DNA from: Mortierella alpina
Lineage: Eukaryota > Mortierellomycota > Mortierellomycetes > Mortierellales > Mortierellaceae
Length of the DNA stretch: 64,000 nt
Direction of reading: 5' to 3'
NCBI GenBank assembly: GCA_029449245.1
Contig: JANATF010000017.1
Location: forward strand, 535,213 to 599,212
The notes below the pieces were generated by a model that saw only the letters and a list, made by a program, of their open reading frames with translations, was not told where the DNA came from and made no database searches. The number at the start of each line of letters is the position of its first letter. Positions within the stretch are counted from its first letter, which is position 1. The position numbers and the translations under genes are program-made. Of the stretch, positions 44,451 to 57,100 are shown piece by piece.

Positions 44451-44603
44451 ATGCACTTTCATATTTGCCGCGGACTATGGGTATTTTTCATTGCAGGTTT
44501 ATTGCGCGTGGTATTTTTGGAGGGAGCAGGGGTTGTGTGGAGGGAGCGGTGGATGGCGGGTTGTGTGGCGAGGAGAGGAGATGGAGGCGGGTGGAGGAGA
44601 TGA
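44451..44603 (+). other. 50-codon ORF at the start of each array unit
   Basis: ATG is the fourth base of the unit. The frame begins with a hydrophobic stretch (LWVFFIAGLLRVVFL) and ends in Gly/Arg-rich text. It recurs in units 2-8 at 2290-bp steps and is frameshifted in unit 9 by an extra T. It overlaps the G-rich segment, so the Gly/Arg/Trp content may only reflect composition. Coding status is doubtful. Confidence 0.2.
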
Positions 44604-44612
44604 GGGTGGATG
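44519..44612 (+). other. G-rich segment of the array unit (G-quadruplex candidate)
   Basis: Several runs of three or four G (AGGGAG, AGGGG, GCGGG, GGCGGG, GAGGG) within about 90 bp on the plus strand, once per unit. It could form a G-quadruplex in DNA or RNA. Confidence 0.5.
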
Positions 44613-45113
44613 CAGCTGTTCTTGTGGTGTGTGTGTGTGTGGTAGAATGCGGTGGTGCGTGGACTGTGGTGTGGTCGCTGTTTTTCCTCATCCTTGGGTG
44701 TTGGTCCATGTGCCATCCTGTTTTCTGGTTTCTGTGTTTGTTGTCCTTGCATGCTGCGTACCCCTGCTCCTTGCCTTGCGAGTTCTGATGCATGTCCTTG
44801 GTGGTCCTGGATTATGACCTTGGCCTTCCTTGCTTTCCATTTCCTTGCAACAGCTGCTGTACACCACGATTCATATCCTGTCTTCGTACCTTGCTGGCCT
44901 TGGTGCCTTGGATATTGTCCGTCCTTGTGGTGCGGTCCTTGAAGGTTGGCGGTGGCTCGCGCTGCGTGGTCTTTCCTATACAGTAACTTGCTGTTGAGAG
45001 CGAGCTGGTCACCCCGCTTGGAGTACTCTGCTCGGTTCTACTTTACTGCTAACTTATTCTTCGCGTCCTTGTAATCCATTTGGCGCGTGGTCTGCATTCT
45101 GTGAGCAAACGCC

Positions 45114-45156
45114 TTGAGATTCAGCTCGTTCTGGCATGCTTCCAGCTGAATCTCAA
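45114..45156. repeat. Perfect 13-bp inverted repeat in each array unit
   Basis: TTGAGATTCAGCT (45114-45126) and AGCTGAATCTCAA (45144-45156) are exact complements separated by a 17-base loop. The structure recurs once per 2290 bp, and also in the ninth copy (about 63437-63479). No T-run follows, so it is not a Pol III-type end. Confidence 0.85.
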
Positions 45157-48100
45157 TGCATTGCTCCGCCGCCTGCATGTCTTGCAATTGTGAAGCTCCA
45201 TCCAAGTCGCTGACTCCACTGGACCTCCTGAAACGGTAGACATTGTCCTCGGCTTTCGTTCTGGAGTCCTGCTGAGGGTTCTGTTTGCTCTCACTGCAAG
45301 TCTTTCACCATCCCGACTTTGGATTTTCTTCTCGGCGGATTTTCATTTCAAGACATGTCCAGTCGTCCTGTAGCTCACGATCCTGATGTTTCCTACCCCT
45401 GTCCAGTCTGACGCACGTACCTGAGCGGTCTTGGATCCATGGTCCATGCATCGCGGTCCTTGTCAAGAATGTTGGTGTGGTATAGGACGAAGGTCAAATG
45501 CCGGTTCACGGCCATGCAATCCATCCATGATATGGCCTGCACAGGGGACGCCACTCAAGTGCCTCCGTGACCGCTAACGCGAAAGATTGTTGACGTTAAA
45601 AACCCCTCCCCTCCTGGACCTTGTTGTGTTCTCCTTGTTCTCCTTCCCCTTCCCCTATCCTCAGACTTTCGTTTTTACGTCGTCCACTCAAACGACTCAC
45701 AGTTTCTCTGGTAAGTGACTCTTGGTATTGATGATGTCTAGTAGCAGCGAGGCGGCCATTTCGTGGGGGACAAGAGCGGTGTGCATTCCACCATCCACCA
45801 TCACCATTAGTCAACTTTCTCCATTTCATTCCCCAGTTCTTTTTGTGCTTCTCTGTTTTTTGGACACGCTGCGGGTGCGCTCAGCTCCATGACTTGATGA
45901 GTTCCTCTGAGAGTTGTGTGAGATTGAGCCAAAGCTGTCTCTTGTAGGTAGGTGTGGTGTTGGGCTTGGGTGGAGCTGGGTGTTTAGTGCCGTTCTTTCT
46001 GCTGCTAGACTAGATACCGGGGGTCACGCTGGAGAACGTGAGGGGACTAACCAGGCTCCGCGACCTACCTCTGGGCCGGCGTGCTCATGTAGACGACGAC
46101 GAGTCCTGCCAGTGCGAGTGGGAGGGTGCCCCTTTTTCTTTTGTGCTCACACAAGTCAGCCGGGTGGTTCCTGCACGCGACAGGTTCTCACTTTGGTGCC
46201 CCTTTGGGCAGAGGCGTGTGGGGATTCGGCTCCGGTCCTTTTCGTGGCTGCTCCTTTCTTTTTCACTTAGGGGTGGGGTGCGATGGCAACGACCTCCTCG
46301 CGGTGCGCCCTGGACATCCACTGAGGATGACTGACAGTTGCCAGCTAGATAGTATCCAGTATTGATAGCCTTAGCTCAGTAATAAAGTCTTTCTTCAGCA
46401 CCTCAAAGAGAACTTCAAAATGGAATTGTGCAGGCGCCGCAGTAAACGCTTGGGAAAAATAATAACTGCGCCGTTGCTGATAGAGTGTGGTATGGCTTGC
46501 TGCATGCTATTCGTGCGGATGTGCAGGTGTAGCACTTCAGGTCTGGTGTTTCTCCATGTTGTGATATGACTTGAAACAGCTGCGCTTTGGAGGTGCGTTG
46601 CAACAAGTGGGCCGAGGCAAGAAGACAAGATTGAGAACTAGGGACAGGTTCACACATACAGCGCGGGTGCTGGAGACAGACAGACTGACAGACAGACTGA
46701 CAGAGAAGACAAGGCTATAGACGATACACATCGCGGAGAGATGCACTTTCATATTTGCCGCGGACTATGGGTATTTTTCATTGCAGGTTTATTGCGCGTG
46801 GTATTTTTGGAGGGAGCAGGGGTTGTGTGGAGGGAGCGGTGGATGGCGGGTTGTGTGGCGAGGAGAGGAGATGGAGGCGGGTGGAGGAGATGAGGGTGGA
46901 TGCAGCTGTTCTTGTGGTGTGTGTGTGTGTGGTAGAATGCGGTGGTGCGTGGACTGTGGTGTGGTCGCTGTTTTTCCTCATCCTTGGGTGTTGGTCCATG
47001 TGCCATCCTGTTTTCTGGTTTCTGTGTTTGTTGTCCTTGCATGCTGCGTACCCCTGCTCCTTGCCTTGCGAGTTCTGATGCATGTCCTTGGTGGTCCTGG
47101 ATTATGACCTTGGCCTTCCTTGCTTTCCATTTCCTTGCAACAGCTGCTGTACACCACGATTCATATCCTGTCTTCGTACCTTGCTGGCCTTGGTGCCTTG
47201 GATATTGTCCGTCCTTGTGGTGCGGTCCTTGAAGGTTGGCGGTGGCTCGCGCTGCGTGGTCTTTCCTATACAGTAACTTGCTGTTGAGAGCGAGCTGGTC
47301 ACCCCGCTTGGAGTACTCTGCTCGGTTCTACTTTACTGCTAACTTATTCTTCGCGTCCTTGTAATCCATTTGGCGCGTGGTCTGCATTCTGTGAGCAAAC
47401 GCCTTGAGATTCAGCTCGTTCTGGCATGCTTCCAGCTGAATCTCAATGCATTGCTCCGCCGCCTGCATGTCTTGCAATTGTGAAGCTCCATCCAAGTCGC
47501 TGACTCCACTGGACCTCCTGAAACGGTAGACATTGTCCTCGGCTTTCGTTCTGGAGTCCTGCTGAGGGTTCTGTTTGCTCTCACTGCAAGTCTTTCACCA
47601 TCCCGACTTTGGATTTTCTTCTCGGCGGATTTTCATTTCAAGACATGTCCAGTCGTCCTGTAGCTCACGATCCTGATGTTTCCTACCCCTGTCCAGTCTG
47701 ACGCACGTACCTGAGCGGTCTTGGATCCATGGTCCATGCATCGCGGTCCTTGTCAAGAATGTTGGTGTGGTATAGGACGAAGGTCAAATGCCGGTTCACG
47801 GCCATGCAATCCATCCATGATATGGCCTGCACAGGGGACGCCACTCAAGTGCCTCCGTGACCGCTAACGCGAAAGATTGTTGACGTTAAAAACCCCTCCC
47901 CTCCTGGACCTTGTTGTGTTCTCCTTGTTCTCCTTCCCCTTCCCCTATCCTCAGACTTTCGTTTTTACGTCGTCCACTCAAACGACTCACAGTTTCTCTG
48001 GTAAGTGACTCTTGGTATTGATGATGTCTAGTAGCAGCGAGGCGGCCATTTCGTGGGGGACAAGAGCGGTGTGCATTCCACCATCCACCATCACCATTAG

Positions 48101-51100
48101 TCAACTTTCTCCATTTCATTCCCCAGTTCTTTTTGTGCTTCTCTGTTTTTTGGACACGCTGCGGGTGCGCTCAGCTCCATGACTTGATGAGTTCCTCTGA
48201 GAGTTGTGTGAGATTGAGCCAAAGCTGTCTCTTGTAGGTAGGTGTGGTGTTGGGCTTGGGTGGAGCTGGGTGTTTAGTGCCGTTCTTTCTGCTGCTAGAC
48301 TAGATACCGGGGGTCACGCTGGAGAACGTGAGGGGACTAACCAGGCTCCGCGACCTACCTCTGGGCCGGCGTGCTCATGTAGACGACGACGAGTCCTGCC
48401 AGTGCGAGTGGGAGGGTGCCCCTTTTTCTTTTGTGCTCACACAAGTCAGCCGGGTGGTTCCTGCACGCGACAGGTTCTCACTTTGGTGCCCCTTTGGGCA
48501 GAGGCGTGTGGGGATTCGGCTCCGGTCCTTTTCGTGGCTGCTCCTTTCTTTTTCACTTAGGGGTGGGGTGCGATGGCAACGACCTCCTCGCGGTGCGCCC
48601 TGGACATCCACTGAGGATGACTGACAGTTGCCAGCTAGATAGTATCCAGTATTGATAGCCTTAGCTCAGTAATAAAGTCTTTCTTCAGCACCTCAAAGAG
48701 AACTTCAAAATGGAATTGTGCAGGCGCCGCAGTAAACGCTTGGGAAAAATAATAACTGCGCCGTTGCTGATAGAGTGTGGTATGGCTTGCTGCATGCTAT
48801 TCGTGCGGATGTGCAGGTGTAGCACTTCAGGTCTGGTGTTTCTCCATGTTGTGATATGACTTGAAACAGCTGCGCTTTGGAGGTGCGTTGCAACAAGTGG
48901 GCCGAGGCAAGAAGACAAGATTGAGAACTAGGGACAGGTTCACACATACAGCGCGGGTGCTGGAGACAGACAGACTGACAGACAGACTGACAGAGAAGAC
49001 AAGGCTATAGACGATACACATCGCGGAGAGATGCACTTTCATATTTGCCGCGGACTATGGGTATTTTTCATTGCAGGTTTATTGCGCGTGGTATTTTTGG
49101 AGGGAGCAGGGGTTGTGTGGAGGGAGCGGTGGATGGCGGGTTGTGTGGCGAGGAGAGGAGATGGAGGCGGGTGGAGGAGATGAGGGTGGATGCAGCTGTT
49201 CTTGTGGTGTGTGTGTGTGTGGTAGAATGCGGTGGTGCGTGGACTGTGGTGTGGTCGCTGTTTTTCCTCATCCTTGGGTGTTGGTCCATGTGCCATCCTG
49301 TTTTCTGGTTTCTGTGTTTGTTGTCCTTGCATGCTGCGTACCCCTGCTCCTTGCCTTGCGAGTTCTGATGCATGTCCTTGGTGGTCCTGGATTATGACCT
49401 TGGCCTTCCTTGCTTTCCATTTCCTTGCAACAGCTGCTGTACACCACGATTCATATCCTGTCTTCGTACCTTGCTGGCCTTGGTGCCTTGGATATTGTCC
49501 GTCCTTGTGGTGCGGTCCTTGAAGGTTGGCGGTGGCTCGCGCTGCGTGGTCTTTCCTATACAGTAACTTGCTGTTGAGAGCGAGCTGGTCACCCCGCTTG
49601 GAGTACTCTGCTCGGTTCTACTTTACTGCTAACTTATTCTTCGCGTCCTTGTAATCCATTTGGCGCGTGGTCTGCATTCTGTGAGCAAACGCCTTGAGAT
49701 TCAGCTCGTTCTGGCATGCTTCCAGCTGAATCTCAATGCATTGCTCCGCCGCCTGCATGTCTTGCAATTGTGAAGCTCCATCCAAGTCGCTGACTCCACT
49801 GGACCTCCTGAAACGGTAGACATTGTCCTCGGCTTTCGTTCTGGAGTCCTGCTGAGGGTTCTGTTTGCTCTCACTGCAAGTCTTTCACCATCCCGACTTT
49901 GGATTTTCTTCTCGGCGGATTTTCATTTCAAGACATGTCCAGTCGTCCTGTAGCTCACGATCCTGATGTTTCCTACCCCTGTCCAGTCTGACGCACGTAC
50001 CTGAGCGGTCTTGGATCCATGGTCCATGCATCGCGGTCCTTGTCAAGAATGTTGGTGTGGTATAGGACGAAGGTCAAATGCCGGTTCACGGCCATGCAAT
50101 CCATCCATGATATGGCCTGCACAGGGGACGCCACTCAAGTGCCTCCGTGACCGCTAACGCGAAAGATTGTTGACGTTAAAAACCCCTCCCCTCCTGGACC
50201 TTGTTGTGTTCTCCTTGTTCTCCTTCCCCTTCCCCTATCCTCAGACTTTCGTTTTTACGTCGTCCACTCAAACGACTCACAGTTTCTCTGGTAAGTGACT
50301 CTTGGTATTGATGATGTCTAGTAGCAGCGAGGCGGCCATTTCGTGGGGGACAAGAGCGGTGTGCATTCCACCATCCACCATCACCATTAGTCAACTTTCT
50401 CCATTTCATTCCCCAGTTCTTTTTGTGCTTCTCTGTTTTTTGGACACGCTGCGGGTGCGCTCAGCTCCATGACTTGATGAGTTCCTCTGAGAGTTGTGTG
50501 AGATTGAGCCAAAGCTGTCTCTTGTAGGTAGGTGTGGTGTTGGGCTTGGGTGGAGCTGGGTGTTTAGTGCCGTTCTTTCTGCTGCTAGACTAGATACCGG
50601 GGGTCACGCTGGAGAACGTGAGGGGACTAACCAGGCTCCGCGACCTACCTCTGGGCCGGCGTGCTCATGTAGACGACGACGAGTCCTGCCAGTGCGAGTG
50701 GGAGGGTGCCCCTTTTTCTTTTGTGCTCACACAAGTCAGCCGGGTGGTTCCTGCACGCGACAGGTTCTCACTTTGGTGCCCCTTTGGGCAGAGGCGTGTG
50801 GGGATTCGGCTCCGGTCCTTTTCGTGGCTGCTCCTTTCTTTTTCACTTAGGGGTGGGGTGCGATGGCAACGACCTCCTCGCGGTGCGCCCTGGACATCCA
50901 CTGAGGATGACTGACAGTTGCCAGCTAGATAGTATCCAGTATTGATAGCCTTAGCTCAGTAATAAAGTCTTTCTTCAGCACCTCAAAGAGAACTTCAAAA
51001 TGGAATTGTGCAGGCGCCGCAGTAAACGCTTGGGAAAAATAATAACTGCGCCGTTGCTGATAGAGTGTGGTATGGCTTGCTGCATGCTATTCGTGCGGAT

Positions 51101-54100
51101 GTGCAGGTGTAGCACTTCAGGTCTGGTGTTTCTCCATGTTGTGATATGACTTGAAACAGCTGCGCTTTGGAGGTGCGTTGCAACAAGTGGGCCGAGGCAA
51201 GAAGACAAGATTGAGAACTAGGGACAGGTTCACACATACAGCGCGGGTGCTGGAGACAGACAGACTGACAGACAGACTGACAGAGAAGACAAGGCTATAG
51301 ACGATACACATCGCGGAGAGATGCACTTTCATATTTGCCGCGGACTATGGGTATTTTTCATTGCAGGTTTATTGCGCGTGGTATTTTTGGAGGGAGCAGG
51401 GGTTGTGTGGAGGGAGCGGTGGATGGCGGGTTGTGTGGCGAGGAGAGGAGATGGAGGCGGGTGGAGGAGATGAGGGTGGATGCAGCTGTTCTTGTGGTGT
51501 GTGTGTGTGTGGTAGAATGCGGTGGTGCGTGGACTGTGGTGTGGTCGCTGTTTTTCCTCATCCTTGGGTGTTGGTCCATGTGCCATCCTGTTTTCTGGTT
51601 TCTGTGTTTGTTGTCCTTGCATGCTGCGTACCCCTGCTCCTTGCCTTGCGAGTTCTGATGCATGTCCTTGGTGGTCCTGGATTATGACCTTGGCCTTCCT
51701 TGCTTTCCATTTCCTTGCAACAGCTGCTGTACACCACGATTCATATCCTGTCTTCGTACCTTGCTGGCCTTGGTGCCTTGGATATTGTCCGTCCTTGTGG
51801 TGCGGTCCTTGAAGGTTGGCGGTGGCTCGCGCTGCGTGGTCTTTCCTATACAGTAACTTGCTGTTGAGAGCGAGCTGGTCACCCCGCTTGGAGTACTCTG
51901 CTCGGTTCTACTTTACTGCTAACTTATTCTTCGCGTCCTTGTAATCCATTTGGCGCGTGGTCTGCATTCTGTGAGCAAACGCCTTGAGATTCAGCTCGTT
52001 CTGGCATGCTTCCAGCTGAATCTCAATGCATTGCTCCGCCGCCTGCATGTCTTGCAATTGTGAAGCTCCATCCAAGTCGCTGACTCCACTGGACCTCCTG
52101 AAACGGTAGACATTGTCCTCGGCTTTCGTTCTGGAGTCCTGCTGAGGGTTCTGTTTGCTCTCACTGCAAGTCTTTCACCATCCCGACTTTGGATTTTCTT
52201 CTCGGCGGATTTTCATTTCAAGACATGTCCAGTCGTCCTGTAGCTCACGATCCTGATGTTTCCTACCCCTGTCCAGTCTGACGCACGTACCTGAGCGGTC
52301 TTGGATCCATGGTCCATGCATCGCGGTCCTTGTCAAGAATGTTGGTGTGGTATAGGACGAAGGTCAAATGCCGGTTCACGGCCATGCAATCCATCCATGA
52401 TATGGCCTGCACAGGGGACGCCACTCAAGTGCCTCCGTGACCGCTAACGCGAAAGATTGTTGACGTTAAAAACCCCTCCCCTCCTGGACCTTGTTGTGTT
52501 CTCCTTGTTCTCCTTCCCCTTCCCCTATCCTCAGACTTTCGTTTTTACGTCGTCCACTCAAACGACTCACAGTTTCTCTGGTAAGTGACTCTTGGTATTG
52601 ATGATGTCTAGTAGCAGCGAGGCGGCCATTTCGTGGGGGACAAGAGCGGTGTGCATTCCACCATCCACCATCACCATTAGTCAACTTTCTCCATTTCATT
52701 CCCCAGTTCTTTTTGTGCTTCTCTGTTTTTTGGACACGCTGCGGGTGCGCTCAGCTCCATGACTTGATGAGTTCCTCTGAGAGTTGTGTGAGATTGAGCC
52801 AAAGCTGTCTCTTGTAGGTAGGTGTGGTGTTGGGCTTGGGTGGAGCTGGGTGTTTAGTGCCGTTCTTTCTGCTGCTAGACTAGATACCGGGGGTCACGCT
52901 GGAGAACGTGAGGGGACTAACCAGGCTCCGCGACCTACCTCTGGGCCGGCGTGCTCATGTAGACGACGACGAGTCCTGCCAGTGCGAGTGGGAGGGTGCC
53001 CCTTTTTCTTTTGTGCTCACACAAGTCAGCCGGGTGGTTCCTGCACGCGACAGGTTCTCACTTTGGTGCCCCTTTGGGCAGAGGCGTGTGGGGATTCGGC
53101 TCCGGTCCTTTTCGTGGCTGCTCCTTTCTTTTTCACTTAGGGGTGGGGTGCGATGGCAACGACCTCCTCGCGGTGCGCCCTGGACATCCACTGAGGATGA
53201 CTGACAGTTGCCAGCTAGATAGTATCCAGTATTGATAGCCTTAGCTCAGTAATAAAGTCTTTCTTCAGCACCTCAAAGAGAACTTCAAAATGGAATTGTG
53301 CAGGCGCCGCAGTAAACGCTTGGGAAAAATAATAACTGCGCCGTTGCTGATAGAGTGTGGTATGGCTTGCTGCATGCTATTCGTGCGGATGTGCAGGTGT
53401 AGCACTTCAGGTCTGGTGTTTCTCCATGTTGTGATATGACTTGAAACAGCTGCGCTTTGGAGGTGCGTTGCAACAAGTGGGCCGAGGCAAGAAGACAAGA
53501 TTGAGAACTAGGGACAGGTTCACACATACAGCGCGGGTGCTGGAGACAGACAGACTGACAGACAGACTGACAGAGAAGACAAGGCTATAGACGATACACA
53601 TCGCGGAGAGATGCACTTTCATATTTGCCGCGGACTATGGGTATTTTTCATTGCAGGTTTATTGCGCGTGGTATTTTTGGAGGGAGCAGGGGTTGTGTGG
53701 AGGGAGCGGTGGATGGCGGGTTGTGTGGCGAGGAGAGGAGATGGAGGCGGGTGGAGGAGATGAGGGTGGATGCAGCTGTTCTTGTGGTGTGTGTGTGTGT
53801 GGTAGAATGCGGTGGTGCGTGGACTGTGGTGTGGTCGCTGTTTTTCCTCATCCTTGGGTGTTGGTCCATGTGCCATCCTGTTTTCTGGTTTCTGTGTTTG
53901 TTGTCCTTGCATGCTGCGTACCCCTGCTCCTTGCCTTGCGAGTTCTGATGCATGTCCTTGGTGGTCCTGGATTATGACCTTGGCCTTCCTTGCTTTCCAT
54001 TTCCTTGCAACAGCTGCTGTACACCACGATTCATATCCTGTCTTCGTACCTTGCTGGCCTTGGTGCCTTGGATATTGTCCGTCCTTGTGGTGCGGTCCTT

Positions 54101-57100
54101 GAAGGTTGGCGGTGGCTCGCGCTGCGTGGTCTTTCCTATACAGTAACTTGCTGTTGAGAGCGAGCTGGTCACCCCGCTTGGAGTACTCTGCTCGGTTCTA
54201 CTTTACTGCTAACTTATTCTTCGCGTCCTTGTAATCCATTTGGCGCGTGGTCTGCATTCTGTGAGCAAACGCCTTGAGATTCAGCTCGTTCTGGCATGCT
54301 TCCAGCTGAATCTCAATGCATTGCTCCGCCGCCTGCATGTCTTGCAATTGTGAAGCTCCATCCAAGTCGCTGACTCCACTGGACCTCCTGAAACGGTAGA
54401 CATTGTCCTCGGCTTTCGTTCTGGAGTCCTGCTGAGGGTTCTGTTTGCTCTCACTGCAAGTCTTTCACCATCCCGACTTTGGATTTTCTTCTCGGCGGAT
54501 TTTCATTTCAAGACATGTCCAGTCGTCCTGTAGCTCACGATCCTGATGTTTCCTACCCCTGTCCAGTCTGACGCACGTACCTGAGCGGTCTTGGATCCAT
54601 GGTCCATGCATCGCGGTCCTTGTCAAGAATGTTGGTGTGGTATAGGACGAAGGTCAAATGCCGGTTCACGGCCATGCAATCCATCCATGATATGGCCTGC
54701 ACAGGGGACGCCACTCAAGTGCCTCCGTGACCGCTAACGCGAAAGATTGTTGACGTTAAAAACCCCTCCCCTCCTGGACCTTGTTGTGTTCTCCTTGTTC
54801 TCCTTCCCCTTCCCCTATCCTCAGACTTTCGTTTTTACGTCGTCCACTCAAACGACTCACAGTTTCTCTGGTAAGTGACTCTTGGTATTGATGATGTCTA
54901 GTAGCAGCGAGGCGGCCATTTCGTGGGGGACAAGAGCGGTGTGCATTCCACCATCCACCATCACCATTAGTCAACTTTCTCCATTTCATTCCCCAGTTCT
55001 TTTTGTGCTTCTCTGTTTTTTGGACACGCTGCGGGTGCGCTCAGCTCCATGACTTGATGAGTTCCTCTGAGAGTTGTGTGAGATTGAGCCAAAGCTGTCT
55101 CTTGTAGGTAGGTGTGGTGTTGGGCTTGGGTGGAGCTGGGTGTTTAGTGCCGTTCTTTCTGCTGCTAGACTAGATACCGGGGGTCACGCTGGAGAACGTG
55201 AGGGGACTAACCAGGCTCCGCGACCTACCTCTGGGCCGGCGTGCTCATGTAGACGACGACGAGTCCTGCCAGTGCGAGTGGGAGGGTGCCCCTTTTTCTT
55301 TTGTGCTCACACAAGTCAGCCGGGTGGTTCCTGCACGCGACAGGTTCTCACTTTGGTGCCCCTTTGGGCAGAGGCGTGTGGGGATTCGGCTCCGGTCCTT
55401 TTCGTGGCTGCTCCTTTCTTTTTCACTTAGGGGTGGGGTGCGATGGCAACGACCTCCTCGCGGTGCGCCCTGGACATCCACTGAGGATGACTGACAGTTG
55501 CCAGCTAGATAGTATCCAGTATTGATAGCCTTAGCTCAGTAATAAAGTCTTTCTTCAGCACCTCAAAGAGAACTTCAAAATGGAATTGTGCAGGCGCCGC
55601 AGTAAACGCTTGGGAAAAATAATAACTGCGCCGTTGCTGATAGAGTGTGGTATGGCTTGCTGCATGCTATTCGTGCGGATGTGCAGGTGTAGCACTTCAG
55701 GTCTGGTGTTTCTCCATGTTGTGATATGACTTGAAACAGCTGCGCTTTGGAGGTGCGTTGCAACAAGTGGGCCGAGGCAAGAAGACAAGATTGAGAACTA
55801 GGGACAGGTTCACACATACAGCGCGGGTGCTGGAGACAGACAGACTGACAGACAGACTGACAGAGAAGACAAGGCTATAGACGATACACATCGCGGAGAG
55901 ATGCACTTTCATATTTGCCGCGGACTATGGGTATTTTTCATTGCAGGTTTATTGCGCGTGGTATTTTTGGAGGGAGCAGGGGTTGTGTGGAGGGAGCGGT
56001 GGATGGCGGGTTGTGTGGCGAGGAGAGGAGATGGAGGCGGGTGGAGGAGATGAGGGTGGATGCAGCTGTTCTTGTGGTGTGTGTGTGTGTGGTAGAATGC
56101 GGTGGTGCGTGGACTGTGGTGTGGTCGCTGTTTTTCCTCATCCTTGGGTGTTGGTCCATGTGCCATCCTGTTTTCTGGTTTCTGTGTTTGTTGTCCTTGC
56201 ATGCTGCGTACCCCTGCTCCTTGCCTTGCGAGTTCTGATGCATGTCCTTGGTGGTCCTGGATTATGACCTTGGCCTTCCTTGCTTTCCATTTCCTTGCAA
56301 CAGCTGCTGTACACCACGATTCATATCCTGTCTTCGTACCTTGCTGGCCTTGGTGCCTTGGATATTGTCCGTCCTTGTGGTGCGGTCCTTGAAGGTTGGC
56401 GGTGGCTCGCGCTGCGTGGTCTTTCCTATACAGTAACTTGCTGTTGAGAGCGAGCTGGTCACCCCGCTTGGAGTACTCTGCTCGGTTCTACTTTACTGCT
56501 AACTTATTCTTCGCGTCCTTGTAATCCATTTGGCGCGTGGTCTGCATTCTGTGAGCAAACGCCTTGAGATTCAGCTCGTTCTGGCATGCTTCCAGCTGAA
56601 TCTCAATGCATTGCTCCGCCGCCTGCATGTCTTGCAATTGTGAAGCTCCATCCAAGTCGCTGACTCCACTGGACCTCCTGAAACGGTAGACATTGTCCTC
56701 GGCTTTCGTTCTGGAGTCCTGCTGAGGGTTCTGTTTGCTCTCACTGCAAGTCTTTCACCATCCCGACTTTGGATTTTCTTCTCGGCGGATTTTCATTTCA
56801 AGACATGTCCAGTCGTCCTGTAGCTCACGATCCTGATGTTTCCTACCCCTGTCCAGTCTGACGCACGTACCTGAGCGGTCTTGGATCCATGGTCCATGCA
56901 TCGCGGTCCTTGTCAAGAATGTTGGTGTGGTATAGGACGAAGGTCAAATGCCGGTTCACGGCCATGCAATCCATCCATGATATGGCCTGCACAGGGGACG
57001 CCACTCAAGTGCCTCCGTGACCGCTAACGCGAAAGATTGTTGACGTTAAAAACCCCTCCCCTCCTGGACCTTGTTGTGTTCTCCTTGTTCTCCTTCCCCT

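Noticed and set aside
44513-44525. Sm-site-like TATTTTTGGA in the array unit
   Set aside because: No snRNA core sequence (U1, U2, U4 or U5 signatures) is nearby, and a single U-run flanked by purines is common by chance.
45914-46334. Frames of 118 and 98 codons in each array unit
   Set aside because: They begin at GTG rather than ATG, overlap one another, are Cys/Arg/Gly-rich and match no family. Exact recurrence follows from the repeat, not from selection.
46690-46750. Possible U6-like sequence (ACAGAGAAGA) near the unit junction
   Set aside because: Only the ACAGAGA-type word matches. The flanking U6 sequence is absent, and the word arises from the GACA/GACT microsatellite.
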